A DNA stretch of 64,000 nt. Source: Leptolyngbya sp. FACHB-261 (lineage in GTDB: Bacteria > Cyanobacteriota > Cyanobacteriia > FACHB-261). The notes beneath the pieces are model-generated. The model saw only the letters and a list, made by a program, of their open reading frames with translations, searched no databases and was not told the DNA's origin. A program made the position numbers and the translations under genes. The stretch lies in contig NZ_JACJPL010000024.1 of the NCBI RefSeq assembly GCF_014696065.1, positions 275,308 through 339,307 on the forward strand, in the 5' to 3' direction. Positions 24,955-33,650 of this stretch are shown here, in pieces. How positions within the stretch are numbered: the stretch's first letter is position 1; every line of letters starts with the position of its first letter.

Positions 24955-25487
24955 CTGATTGGACTCCAGCAGATTGAGAAGCAGAAGATTCAGCTAGCCC
25001 TCTCAGGAGCCAACTGAAAAGTTAGATGCTTTCTCTTCAAACAGCCCGCCAGTTCATATCCCGGTAATCTTTCATTAATTTTTTGTTAATTTTCTTAATT
25101 CAAATTTAATCTTAAATTAACCACGTCTGCCTATGACATCCCAAGGGTGCCAGGCTGTTTACAGGATGAGCACCATCCCAGAGCCTTCTAGGAAGTAAGC
25201 ATTGGTCAAACAAGTTCGCTGCACCAGAACGTATTGTTGATAATTCGCAGCATACAGAGCGTAACCTGGTGTACCCGCTGAGGTTTTAATGCCCAATAGA
25301 AAGTCGCACAGAATAGCTATTGATGTGGATGTAAAAGAACTCGTGTTGAATACTGGCTAGGAGGGCTAAGCTACTCAAGTTATTAGAGAGACAGTAAGTT
25401 GTATCCAAGCCATTTGCTAACATTATTTTAGGGTAGTGCCTTTAGAATAAATTTAGAAGGCTATCACTGTAAATAACAGCTCAACTT
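24955..25487. other. divergent intergenic region
   Basis: About 530 bp between the divergent membrane-protein and beta-lactamase genes. It contains repeated TTAATTTT/TTAATT elements around 25075-25120. No open frame or RNA was recognised; promoters for both genes are expected here. Confidence 0.5.
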
Positions 25488-26465
25488 GTGATAAAAGAAG
25501 CATGGCTCTGTGTTTTTTTCATATCCTTTCTAGCCGTCGGTTGCACAAGCTCCAAATTCAGCAGCATTGCGGCCAGCACCAGCCCAACAGATGTACCAGA
25601 AGAGGTCACAACGCCTACTAATCATGCCCCGAATCATGCATCGAGCAGTGAATTGTACGGGCGGATTGAACAAATTTCTCAGGCGGCTCAAGGGCAGGTT
25701 GGAGTTGCAGCCACAGTCCTGGAAACCGGAGAATCAATTACTCTCAATGCAACGCAGCGCTTTCCCATGCAAAGCGTTTATAAGTTTCCCATTGGCATGG
25801 CTGTGCTGGCTCAAGTCGACCAAGGCAGGCTACAGCTAGAGCAAAGGGTCCGAGTTGAGAAAAGTGATTTCGTCTCAGAGCGTCAGCACAGCCCGATTCG
25901 GGACGAGAATCCCCAAGGCGTGGAACTCAGTCTGGCTGAACTGCTGAGGTACATGGTGTCTGAAAGCGACGGCACAGCTTGCGACGTGCTGCTGCGACTG
26001 GTTGGCGGACCAACAGTTGTCACCGAATATTTACGGGATTTGGGTGTCAATGGCATCGTTGTGGCTGACACCGAAAAGGAGATAGGGCAAGACCAAGCAG
26101 TGCAATATCGCAACTGGGCAACGCCCGAAGCAATGGTTGTTTTGTTGCGTGCCTTGCAGGAGGGTCAAGGGCTTTCAGACTCTAGCCAAGCGTTGTTGCT
26201 GCGATTGATGACTGAGACCCCTACAGGACTCCGACGCATCAAAGGACTGCTGCCTGCTGGAACAGTTGTCGCTCATAAGACAGGCAGTTCCCGCACTGTG
26301 AACGGGGTGACAGCAGCAACCAATGATGCGGGACTGGTCACGCTACCAAATGGACAGCATTTAGCTATAGCGGTTTTTGTTTCAGATTCTAGAGCTGACT
26401 ATGCCGTACGCGAAGAAGTCATAGCAAGGGTAGCGCGGGCAGCATGGGACGAATGGGGCCAATAG
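25488..26465 (+). CDS. class A beta-lactamase, predicted lipoprotein
   Basis: 325 aa from a GTG start. A lipoprotein signal ends at LAVGC (Cys19), then a Thr/Ser/Pro linker (20-55), then the serine beta-lactamase domain. The catalytic S96-V-Y-K99 motif, S160-D161-G162 (SDG in place of the common SDN) and the K-T-G triad (AHKTGSS) are present. The omega-loop region TEKEIGQDQAVQYRNWATP resembles PER/VEB/CfxA-type (subclass A2) enzymes. It would hydrolyse beta-lactams from the membrane or periplasm; the spectrum cannot be predicted. Monocistronic, with about 500 bp upstream. Confidence 0.92.
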   Translation: MIKEAWLCVFFISFLAVGCTSSKFSSIAASTSPTDVPEEVTTPTNHAPNHASSSELYGRIEQISQAAQGQVGVAATVLETGESITLNATQRFPMQSVYKFPIGMAVLAQVDQGRLQLEQRVRVEKSDFVSERQHSPIRDENPQGVELSLAELLRYMVSESDGTACDVLLRLVGGPTVVTEYLRDLGVNGIVVADTEKEIGQDQAVQYRNWATPEAMVVLLRALQEGQGLSDSSQALLLRLMTETPTGLRRIKGLLPAGTVVAHKTGSSRTVNGVTAATNDAGLVTLPNGQHLAIAVFVSDSRADYAVREEVIARVARAAWDEWGQ

Positions 26466-26888
26466 GATTATCTTCGATGGGCCAGAGGTGGAGTTTCATC
26501 CTTTCACTTTTTTAAAGCTCCAGTGCTGTAACTACCAGCAAATTTTGTTTGTAGTTCCATAGAAAATCAGACTGTTTTTCAAGGCTTTGCCACGAAAAAT
26601 CTCCTCAGCTATTTGCTTTGGCCTTTCACTTTGGTCATTGACGTTGGAGTGATACCGCTACTGGCGGCACAGCCTTGGGAAACAACGCTCAACTTTGAAG
26701 GTCATAGGGCGAAGCATTGAGGCAAGAGTTCTTGAGACACTGCCAAGACCACTTTCAAGAACAGCTGTTTGAGTGTTTGGCCCTTAGTTTCCAATTGGCC
26801 AGTTCTATCCCCACGCCGCTGAAGTGACTGCAGTTTTCGATGGGTTACTCTTGTTACTGTTGATTTTTCGATTGAGAATCTACCAAGA
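26466..26888. other. intergenic region with possible gene remnants
   Basis: About 420 bp. One plus frame (about 26535-26720) reads TKNLLSYLLWPFTLVIDVGV without a start, resembling the tail of a small lipoprotein. Another (about 26710-26830) reads EALRQEFLRHCQDHFQEQLF. Both are open but unanchored, so I treat the region as decayed DNA rather than genes. Confidence 0.35.
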
Positions 26889-27521
26889 ATGGCAAAGCTC
26901 ACTGTTCATGGCACTCCCATCAGTACTTATGTCCGTACTGTGCGGTTGCTGCTTGAGGAAGCAGGCGCAGATTACGACATTAAAGACGTTGGTATCTTCA
27001 ATGGCGATAACGAGTCAGCGGAGTATCTAGCCAAGAATCCCTTTGGTAAGGTACCGACACTCGAAGTTGATGGGCAACTGATCTATGAGACAGCTGCCAT
27101 TACCGATTATCTGGATACTGTCCTAGTCGGAAACAAGTTCAGCCCGTCCGACCCGCTGACGCGAGCGCGGATGCGCCAGATCATGGCTATTGTCGACAGC
27201 TATCTCTATTCCCAGGCAATCACAACCATTGTGGTTCAGCGTCTCATTGTGCCCAGTCAGGGCGGCAAAACCGATGGGGAACGGGTGAACAATGCCGTTT
27301 CACCTGCCAAAAAAGCAGTAGAAGCGATTGAGGCGCTAACGGTTGGCAGTCCCTATCTGCTTGGCGGCGAAGTGAGCATCGCTGACTTCTACCTCATCCC
27401 CATCTTCATCTACCTGTCAAAGACTCCAGAGTTCGATGCAATTACAGCTCAGACTCCTAAACTCCGGGCTTGGTGGGATCAAGCGGCTCAGCATCCCAAT
27501 GTGAAAAAAGTGTCCGCTTAA
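26889..27521 (+). CDS. glutathione S-transferase family protein
   Basis: 210 aa. The N-terminal thioredoxin-like domain (1-80) has GTPISTYVRTVRLLLEEAG, with Ser/Thr near residue 12 as possible catalytic residues, and the glutathione-binding NPFGKVPTLEVDG followed by ETAAITDYL. The all-helical C-terminal domain carries SPYLLGGEVSIADFYLIPI, the conserved N-capping/hydrophobic staple motif. It conjugates glutathione to electrophiles or acts as a peroxidase; the substrate is unknown. Stand-alone gene. Confidence 0.92.
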   Translation: MAKLTVHGTPISTYVRTVRLLLEEAGADYDIKDVGIFNGDNESAEYLAKNPFGKVPTLEVDGQLIYETAAITDYLDTVLVGNKFSPSDPLTRARMRQIMAIVDSYLYSQAITTIVVQRLIVPSQGGKTDGERVNNAVSPAKKAVEAIEALTVGSPYLLGGEVSIADFYLIPIFIYLSKTPEFDAITAQTPKLRAWWDQAAQHPNVKKVSA

Positions 27522-27629
27522 CTCCATAGCTCGCCTCAAAACTGTTTGCCGCTGAAGCTCAGCGTTACGCTTGCTGCCATTGAGGTTTAGGTGGCCAAAA
27601 GCTGAGCGGTGGCGGCAACTAATCTTGAG

Positions 27630-28445
27630 TTACTTGGAGGAAAGACGCCTCTGCTTCTCCAGATAACTGAGCATCGCTTGCGCCACAGCCTCCGCTGATT
27701 CAACCACAAAGGCGTGGCCACCCTGAAGCATGACTAGCTCTGCACCTGGAATGCCTTGGCTAAGTTGCTGCGAGAATTTGATTGGAGTCACCAGATCTTC
27801 CTGACCAACCAGAACCAGGGTAGGGCAGCGAATATCCATGAGGCGATTGCTGGTATCACTGGTCAGGATGGCTCGGCTTTGGTGATAGAGCCCATGAGAC
27901 GTGGGTGGAAAGGGTTGCTTCTCAATCAAGTCAATCAGTTGATCGATTGCGCCGGGTGTTGAGTAGAATTTCTCGGTAAATAGCCAAGGCAATAGAACCT
28001 TCTGATAAAGTGTTCCTTCTAATTTCTGGGTCAAGTCTCCAAACAATTCGATTAGGGCATTGAATTTGCCATCTCCCCAAGCCCAGGCTGAGAGCAGGAG
28101 CAAACTTTGGATTTTTTCTGGCTGAGACAAAGCCAATTCTTGAGCAATTTGTCCACCCATCGAGTGCCCTGCAACATGCACTCTAGCAACACCTAAGTGA
28201 GCCAACAGGGCAGCAGCATCAGCCGCCATTTGCTGAATGCTATAGGGACCGTCAGGGGCAGAACTCTGTCCTACACCTCGGTTATCAAAGCGCAGGACCT
28301 GATACTCCTCAAGCAGTGAGGGCATCATCGCCGCCCAAGTCGAACTGTCACTGGCAAAGCCTGCAATCAGCAATAACAGCTCGTTTTGGCTGGAGCCCTG
28401 AAGCTTGTAGTACACATCAATGCCATTAACTCGGATGATTGGCAC
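27630..28445 (-). CDS. alpha/beta hydrolase
   Basis: 271 aa. The alpha/beta hydrolase fold has nucleophile Ser95 in AGHSMGG, acid Asp217 (VLVGQEDLVTP) and His244 (QGGHAFVVE). The N-terminal DVYYKLQG, AGFASDSSTW and FDNRGVGQSSAPDGPYS segments are typical of the esterase/haloperoxidase/3-oxoadipate-lactonase-like group. The substrate is not predictable. The cap domain is small. It is convergent with the GST gene and stands alone. Confidence 0.9.
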   Translation of the reverse strand: MPIIRVNGIDVYYKLQGSSQNELLLLIAGFASDSSTWAAMMPSLLEEYQVLRFDNRGVGQSSAPDGPYSIQQMAADAAALLAHLGVARVHVAGHSMGGQIAQELALSQPEKIQSLLLLSAWAWGDGKFNALIELFGDLTQKLEGTLYQKVLLPWLFTEKFYSTPGAIDQLIDLIEKQPFPPTSHGLYHQSRAILTSDTSNRLMDIRCPTLVLVGQEDLVTPIKFSQQLSQGIPGAELVMLQGGHAFVVESAEAVAQAMLSYLEKQRRLSSK

Positions 28446-28479
28446 CTTCAGATCTCCTCAAAGCCTTACTCTCACTCTC

Positions 28480-28698
28480 CTATAGATCACCCTGAAGGGC
28501 ACGGGCAATACTGCAAGTATGGGAAAGGATCCGGCTCATGGCATTGAACATCTCCAGGTGAATGGCACTGGCATCCAAGCTGGTTGGGGTAGCAGAGGTC
28601 CAGTGACGAAGATGACGAACCTGCATCTCGCGCTTGAGCTGATTGAGCCATTGCCGATGCGATAAAACCTCGTTGGCAATGGTAAGGGGAACCTTAGA
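28480..28698 (-). pseudogene. C-terminal remnant of a PhoU-domain (Na/Pi cotransporter-like) gene
   Basis: An open minus frame of about 70 codons without a start begins after a TAG and ends at 28480. It reads KVPLTIANEVLSHRQWLNQL, then SLDASAIHLEMFNAMSRILS and HTCSIARALQGDL. The HLEMFNAMSRILSHTCSIA pattern is what ends Na/Pi cotransporter and PhoU-like proteins. The upstream body of the gene is absent, so this is a truncated relic. Confidence 0.5.
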
Positions 28699-29348
28699 CT
28701 GCTAGGTTATTTGTAGGGGCATAGTGAGAGATTATTGGTGAGTTGCGGTGGTCAGGTAAGCGTTAGTTCTCAGTTAGAGCGCGGCTGGGGGTATTTGACA
28801 CGGGTGTAACTACAAAACGATCTACACTTAGCCTTTTCTCTAAAAGAACAACAGAGATCCTGTGTTTGTAGCGATCATCACAGCTAGCCTATTACGTTCA
28901 GCTTGACTGCACATAAGCTAATAAAAGTGTCGCTGGTCAAGATATTGGAGAACGACTCCTCTAAATACCAATCCCCTAAACGAGAGTGACAAATCAGAAC
29001 CCCACCACCTACGACACCCTCCCTGCCAAGGAGCTTGGGAGGGAGGGTGTCGCGATTAAAAGTGAGTTGATATAGTATCTTGATCGAAGACAAGCTGCTA
29101 TGAACTTAATGGTGCAGTCAAGGGGATATCCGTTGGACAGGATTGCTAAATAACCCACCTTCAGACTAAATTGTGCTAACGTTTGTTTGAATTATTGAAG
29201 CAGAAGCAGGAAGCGGGTATGAAAATTTTGGTTAGTCTGCAACCATGAATTTATTGCACTCAATTCCTTTACTCAACTTGAGTATGCATTTGCAAACTAA
29301 GTATTCGCCGAAGCAACCATAAGCGATTGAACATAGCGAGCAAATCGC
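28699..29348. other. intergenic region with dispersed repeat
   Basis: About 650 bp separating the phosphate-transporter remnant from the esterase gene. Apart from the dispersed repeat near 28990-29058 I see no gene; open frames on the minus strand overlap the repeat or the esterase start. Confidence 0.5.
28990..29058 (+). repeat. dispersed intergenic repeat, copy 2
   Basis: It begins CAAATCAGAACCCCACCACC plus TAC, as does the reverse complement of the 10733 element. A 12-bp perfect hairpin follows, CGACACCCTCCC/GGGAGGGTGTCG (29012-29023 and 29041-29052). The heads match while the hairpin arms differ, as expected for a family whose stems vary by compensatory change. Confidence 0.65.
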
Positions 29349-30323
29349 ATGAAAGAAGACATCCTTGCCAAAATGACCGAGGACACCCGCGTCCTTGTCC
29401 AACAGATGCAAGCTCATGCAGCACCACCGCCACCGGATGCTGATCCCATTCAGCTAGCACGCAACGGTTATCGACAGGTCATTCCGCTTGCTGGGCCTAT
29501 CGAAGACGTAGCAGCTGTTGAGGACTACCAAGTTGATTCAGTTATACCGACTGTTCCCCTGCGATTGTATAGGCCGCAATCTCAAGGGGGCAACACCTCA
29601 CCACTGCCAGCGCTCGTCTATCTTCACGGGGGTGGCTTCGTCAGTGGTGGCTTTGATACCCACGACCGCCCACTTCGGGCACTTGCTAATGCCAGTGGTT
29701 ATGTAATTGCGGCAGTGGAGTACCGACTCGCACCAGAGTCCCCCTTTCCAGCTGCGCCAGAAGACTGTTTTGCAGCACTTCAATGGGTAATTCAAAAGGC
29801 TGAAAAACTTAGTATTGATGCCTCCAAAATTGCAATCGGTGGTGACAGCGCTGGAGGGCTACTGGCTACCGTTGTCTGTCTGATGAGTCGAGACCGGAAA
29901 GTGAGCCGACCAATTGCTCAAGTTCTTATCTACCCTAATACCGACTTGGCAAGTGATACTCCTTCATGGCATGAATTAGATTTTCTGCACCCCAATCGCT
30001 CACGCGAAAATTTTGTAGGCCAGATGGCAATGTACGTCACCGACCCTGAAGAGCGTGAACAACCCTATGCATCTCCTTTGCGTGCCCCCGATGTTTCAGG
30101 GCTTCCACCTGCCTTAATGATTACAGCAGAACTTGATCCTCAGCGTGACGAGGGCGAAGCTTATGCTCAACGGTTGCGAGATGCTGGCTGTCTGGTTACA
30201 CACACTCGTTATCCTGGTGTTTTGCATGGCTTCTTTCAAATGGGTGGAGCCATTGCGTCTGGAAGAGTTGCGATTGCTGAGGTTGCAGCTTATCTACGCC
30301 TTCGCTTTAATCTAGCCAGTTGA
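29349..30323 (+). CDS. HSL-family (family IV) carboxylesterase/lipase
   Basis: 324 aa. Hallmarks of the hormone-sensitive-lipase family are the oxyanion motif HGGG (93-96), the nucleophile in GDSAGG (Ser167), acid Asp263 (AELDPQRDEG) and His293 (VLHGFFQ). The YRLAPESPFPAAPED block is characteristic. No signal peptide, so cytoplasmic hydrolysis of acyl esters is expected. Stand-alone gene with about 180 bp before the next open frame. Confidence 0.93.
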   Translation: MKEDILAKMTEDTRVLVQQMQAHAAPPPPDADPIQLARNGYRQVIPLAGPIEDVAAVEDYQVDSVIPTVPLRLYRPQSQGGNTSPLPALVYLHGGGFVSGGFDTHDRPLRALANASGYVIAAVEYRLAPESPFPAAPEDCFAALQWVIQKAEKLSIDASKIAIGGDSAGGLLATVVCLMSRDRKVSRPIAQVLIYPNTDLASDTPSWHELDFLHPNRSRENFVGQMAMYVTDPEEREQPYASPLRAPDVSGLPPALMITAELDPQRDEGEAYAQRLRDAGCLVTHTRYPGVLHGFFQMGGAIASGRVAIAEVAAYLRLRFNLAS

Positions 30324-30501
30324 AGTGGTACTGAGATTACTTGTAGAAAGTCTGGAATTGAGTGGCGTCTATCTGTAGACGATCGCAGAGTAACGCAGTC
30401 TGATCAACTTGCCAAACTGCTTGCGTTAGTGGAAGTTGGAGTTGAGATGCTATGCCAAATTTGACTGAGGAACATCAGAAATTATAAACTTTGGCAGGTA
30501 C

Positions 30502-30816
30502 ATGAATTGGTCAAGATACAGTATCCTACACCTTTGTACACCCAATGGTGGAACTGCAGCTACAACCTACACAGATGAACTCGTAATGGGCAGTTTATTC
30601 GTGGCTGGCAATGACATGCAAGAGCAAGATGGAAAAGTAAATTATCGCGCTTATCAAGTCTTTGGTCGCAGTGAAGACAGACAAGCCTATACATTTCATC
30701 TTTTCGATTCATTTGGTGCAAATCCTGCCTCGCCAGCGCACGGTTCATGGAAAGACAATGTGTTGAATCTAGAGCAAGATAGCTACACGGCCAGTTATCT
30801 GCTGCCACTTAGCTAA
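30502..30816 (+). CDS. short DUF1579-like protein, possibly truncated
   Basis: 104 aa. It contains NGGTAATTYTDELVMGSLFV, YRAYQVFGRSEDRQAYTFHL and GSWKDNVLNLEQD, which resemble the middle strands of DUF1579-type barrels, but the usual first strand (L-GxWxG) and the end of the domain are missing. The start region does not look family-like. It may be a remnant or a short relative. It precedes the GNAT gene by 18 bp. Confidence 0.45.
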   Translation: MNWSRYSILHLCTPNGGTAATTYTDELVMGSLFVAGNDMQEQDGKVNYRAYQVFGRSEDRQAYTFHLFDSFGANPASPAHGSWKDNVLNLEQDSYTASYLLPLS

Positions 30817-30834
30817 ACCGCTAGGCCCTAGGTC

Positions 30835-31272
30835 ATGAGAATTAAAGAGGTTGAGTACGATAGCGACGAATGGGCGGCTGCCCGCCGTATTCGATACTCG
30901 CTCTTCTATGAGCCCGTAGGTCTACCAGAATCAGTGCTCGACGATTCAATTGAAAGGGTTGCTTTTCGAATAGTTCTAGTTGACGGCTCAGTGGTGGGCG
31001 GGTGCGGTCGATTGTCGATTAATGATGAGTCTGAAGGGATTATCAGCCAGATGGCAGTGCTTCCCAAGTATCAGGGAACTGGCGCTGGACGTACGATAAT
31101 GCTCGCGCTTCTCGATAAAGCAAAGTCCTTGGGAATTAGCTCCTTGCGTCTGAGCGGACGACTGACTGCGAGAGGGTTTTACGAGAAGTTTGGGTTCGTG
31201 GCGATAGGAGCCTCTTTTCCCTCGAAGACTACTGGAGTGGAGCACATTGAAATGATTTTGCGAAGGGCATAG
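30835..31272 (+). CDS. GNAT family N-acetyltransferase
   Basis: 145 aa. The GNAT core is complete: beta4 with GIISQMAVLPKYQGTGAGRT (Q/RxxGxG/A acetyl-CoA loop) and the C-terminal RLTARGFYEKFGFVAIG motif. It most resembles the ElaA/YjcF-like group of small GNATs. Acceptor unknown. It is the first of three separate GNAT genes within 8 kb. Confidence 0.88.
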   Translation: MRIKEVEYDSDEWAAARRIRYSLFYEPVGLPESVLDDSIERVAFRIVLVDGSVVGGCGRLSINDESEGIISQMAVLPKYQGTGAGRTIMLALLDKAKSLGISSLRLSGRLTARGFYEKFGFVAIGASFPSKTTGVEHIEMILRRA

Positions 31273-31311
31273 CCAGCCCTCACAACGGACATCGCGCGGC
31301 AAGGGCCAATT

Positions 31312-31515
31312 ATGCCGCAGGTTTCTAGTGGGGGCAGCCTTCAGAAGCTATGTGTTTATGATGGCTTTCGGTTTAGAACAACTGAAGAATTAATGAGTTC
31401 AATGACCTGGTCAAGAGAAGATGCTGAACATAATTACAATCTCTGTCGCTCTCGCTTAACTGTACCGATAGATTTATTACAAGAAGAAATTTCAACTTTA
31501 TTGTCAGCGAATTGA
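31312..31515 (+). CDS. small hypothetical ORF
   Basis: 67 codons. The C-terminal part, SSMTWSREDAEHNYNLCRSR then DLLQEEI, is helical and protein-like, but the first 20 residues are not. A later Met (MSSMTW) could be the start. No family was recognised and it could be a chance frame. It is followed by a hairpin with attC-like features. Confidence 0.3.
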   Translation: MPQVSSGGSLQKLCVYDGFRFRTTEELMSSMTWSREDAEHNYNLCRSRLTVPIDLLQEEISTLLSAN

Positions 31516-31575
31516 TTTCCTCAACCAAGCAGTAATCAATCTAATCTTGTCTGAGCTGAGAGCAGGCTAAAAGAT

Positions 31576-31625
31576 AGCCTAACAAACGCCTGCACACAGA
31601 CGGGTTAGCCAGCGTTGGCTTAGTC
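31576..31625 (+). repeat. attC-like imperfect hairpin
   Basis: GCCTAAC (fits the RYYYAAC inverse core) followed by AACGCCTG pairs with CAGCGTTGGC about 20 bp later, leaving unpaired bases on one side as in integron attC sites. The matching right core GTTRRRY is imperfect (GTTGGCT). No integrase gene is present. Treat as a resemblance only. Confidence 0.3.
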
Positions 31626-31714
31626 TTTGTGTTATCTACCCCCGCTGAGCGGGAAGGAAAATGCGACATTAGCAAGAATTTGAAAGCCCGAGGCTCGCAA
31701 CTGCTCATCATTAA

Positions 31715-32431
31715 TTAATCAGCCACTCTAGTGGTCTTGAGTTCGCGGTCAACAAAGTAGAATATCTCAGAGCCATACCCCACCGTCTGATTGAACCGCT
31801 CCTCTTCAGATTGCGAGGGTGAAGTTCCAGAACGATAAACGGCAGGAGATAACCATAATTCAATGGCAGGACTGGCAATAAAGGTTTCACGTTCAGCGGT
31901 GCCGCCTTCAAGGGGAAAATATTCTCGGTTGGCAGTTCCCAGTTCTCCTGAGCGTTTGAGAAACATAGCAACATAAAGCGGTTCTGCAATCGGCTGTGGC
32001 GGCTTGGGATAATCTCTGATCACCGCGTTTTCAAATGTGCCTTGATCTTGATTTATGGCTAGTCGGAACTGGGCGGTTTGTGTTTTAGGGTTCACCAACA
32101 GTGCAGCATAATCTTGTTGTCCGTCCTGATTGAAGTCAGCAACAAAAATACTGCATGTATAGGTGATTTTAGGTTTGCCTGGAGGTCCAGGATTTTGATC
32201 AAATTCTCGAATTTTGGCAATAAAATCATCAGGCTGAGCAAGGCGAAACTCCCCAAACGTCGCTTGCAGTGTTTCAGGAATCTCACCTCGACACTGCACA
32301 TTCGGCAAACTCGAAGCTTGTTCAACTGAGGAGGTTGCAGCAGGGCGAGCACTCTCTGCTGGAGCCTGAGGAGATGCTGTACAGGATGCTAGCCCTACCA
32401 GCAGGGTTGGCATCAAGAAACGGCGAATCAT
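31715..32431 (-). CDS. putative lipoprotein with Asp-rich (VCBS/FG-GAP-like) loop
   Basis: 238 aa. The lipoprotein signal ends at LVGLASC (Cys17), followed by a Ser/Pro/Ala-rich linker. The body contains VADFNQDGQQDYAALLVN, a calcium-loop-like DxNxDGxxD motif typical of FG-GAP/VCBS repeats, embedded in beta-strands. No enzyme family was recognised. It is probably anchored on the periplasmic side of the plasma or outer membrane. Stand-alone. Confidence 0.75.
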   Translation of the reverse strand: MIRRFLMPTLLVGLASCTASPQAPAESARPAATSSVEQASSLPNVQCRGEIPETLQATFGEFRLAQPDDFIAKIREFDQNPGPPGKPKITYTCSIFVADFNQDGQQDYAALLVNPKTQTAQFRLAINQDQGTFENAVIRDYPKPPQPIAEPLYVAMFLKRSGELGTANREYFPLEGGTAERETFIASPAIELWLSPAVYRSGTSPSQSEEERFNQTVGYGSEIFYFVDRELKTTRVAD

Positions 32432-32734
32432 TAGGAACTACTGCCCTTAAAGCAACGGTCATTGCCTATTAGACGAGATAAATTTACAGCATGTTCCCTT
32501 TCTAAACAGTTGATATACTATCGGCTGCTAATGGAGCGTATGGGACGTGCTTGTTGTGGGGATACGCCCTTGTACTCATTACTGAATTCATCACGGCTCA
32601 GGACTTTGTAAAATTCTGTTGGCGCAGCTCACTGCATAAGATGTCAGTGTAAGGTAAGGTGAAAATTTTTAATAGGGCGTTCTAGGCTCTCTGATCACTG
32701 ATTTGAGCCGTTTTGCATAATTCTCTGAGGTACT
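32432..32734. other. divergent intergenic region
   Basis: About 300 bp between the divergent lipoprotein and ABM genes. No gene, hairpin or known motif stands out. Confidence 0.5.
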
Positions 32735-33058
32735 ATGGCAACCATCACAGCCAACGATTCAGTCGTTACCCTTATTTCTGTGCACTCCTGTGCCCCAGAA
32801 AATCAAGTTGCGCTTGTATCACTACTAACGAGCGCGGCTCAGGACATCTATCGGAATATTCCAGGCTTCATATCAGCCAGCATCCATAAGAGTGTCGATG
32901 GTCTGGCAGTGACCAACTACGCGCAGTGGGAAAGTCTCGAGCACTTTGAGGCTGCCGGAACAAATCCTTTAGTTTCACCTTTCGTCGCCCAGGTTAAGCC
33001 ACTACTCACTGGCTTTGAAGCTCACTTGTATGGCATCTCAGCAGTTGTACATGCCTAA
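32735..33058 (+). CDS. antibiotic biosynthesis monooxygenase (ABM) domain protein
   Basis: 107 aa, a single dimeric ferredoxin-like ABM domain: VTLISVHSCAPENQVALVSL, IPGFISASIHKSVDGLAVTN and YAQWESLEHFEAA are the classical strands and helix. Such proteins oxidise quinones or degrade heme, or are merely structural; here the reaction is unknown. It is followed by a 19-bp perfect hairpin that may terminate transcription. Confidence 0.88.
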   Translation: MATITANDSVVTLISVHSCAPENQVALVSLLTSAAQDIYRNIPGFISASIHKSVDGLAVTNYAQWESLEHFEAAGTNPLVSPFVAQVKPLLTGFEAHLYGISAVVHA

Positions 33059-33135
33059 CAGGACACTGCAACCTACTCACTTATCTGGCTACTCACTTAC
33101 CTGGGCAGTCCGCCGAGTTTTCACGCTAGGCATTT

Positions 33136-33180
33136 TGTCTCACCCTGGTTCTACCTAGGCTGTAGAACCAGGGTGAGACA
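33136..33180. terminator. 19-bp perfect inverted repeat
   Basis: TGTCTCACCCTGGTTCTAC (33136-33154), a 7-nt loop, and its exact reverse complement (33162-33180). It lies about 80 bp after the ABM gene and 120 bp before the ArsR gene. There is no T-run on either strand, so a Rho-independent terminator is not certain; a small mobile or regulatory hairpin is an alternative. Confidence 0.6.
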
Positions 33181-33277
33181 GTGGCTGTGAGGGCATAACC
33201 CATCTCAGCGCAAGAGTTCAGGCGACAGAAAGCCAGCGCTTGACATTTTTTGAATGCTTATTTAACTTAATAGTTAA

Positions 33278-33293
33278 TTAACCATATGGTTAA
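33278..33293 (+). promoter_or_regulatory. ArsR autoregulatory operator candidate
   Basis: TTAACCATATGGTTAA is a perfect 16-bp palindrome ending 6 bp before the ArsR start codon, preceded by a further half-site TTAATAGTTAA. Placement over the start region suits negative autoregulation by the ArsR protein encoded next. Confidence 0.65.
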
Positions 33294-33299
33294 ACACAG

Positions 33300-33650
33300 A
33301 TGTCCTCAGATCAACTGAGCGTCACCTTTGCCGCCCTTGCCGATCCCACCCGGCGCGCTATCCTGGCCCACCTTGCCAAGGGTGAGGCCTCAGTGACCGA
33401 GTTGGCCAAGCCCTTCGAGATGAGTCTGCCTGCCATCTCCAAACATCTCAAGGTACTGGAGCGTGCTGGACTGATCACACGGGGTCGGGAGGCGCAATGG
33501 CGGCCCTGTCAGATCCAAGCCGAGCCACTCAAGGATGCGGCGGCTTGGATCGAGCAATATCGCCAATTCTGGGAGGAGAGCTTTGATCGGCTAGAGGATT
33601 ACCTGCACGAATTACAAACTCAAGAGAAACAAGATGAGCAACAACAATGA
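33300..33650 (+). CDS. ArsR-family transcriptional repressor
   Basis: 116 aa winged helix: FAALADPTRRAILAHLAKG, SVTELAKPFEMSLPAISKHL (recognition helix) and KVLERAGLITRGREAQWRPC. No metal-binding Cys pair is evident at the usual alpha-3 site, typical of the subgroup paired with SRPBCC proteins. Its stop overlaps the next gene's start by 17 bp (33634-33650), so the two are translationally coupled. The palindrome at its start is the likely operator. Confidence 0.93.
   Translation: MSSDQLSVTFAALADPTRRAILAHLAKGEASVTELAKPFEMSLPAISKHLKVLERAGLITRGREAQWRPCQIQAEPLKDAAAWIEQYRQFWEESFDRLEDYLHELQTQEKQDEQQQ

Noticed and set aside
26535..26830. Possible small lipoprotein tail or transposase fragment
   Set aside because: Open frames lack starts and a recognisable family; not enough to call a pseudogene.
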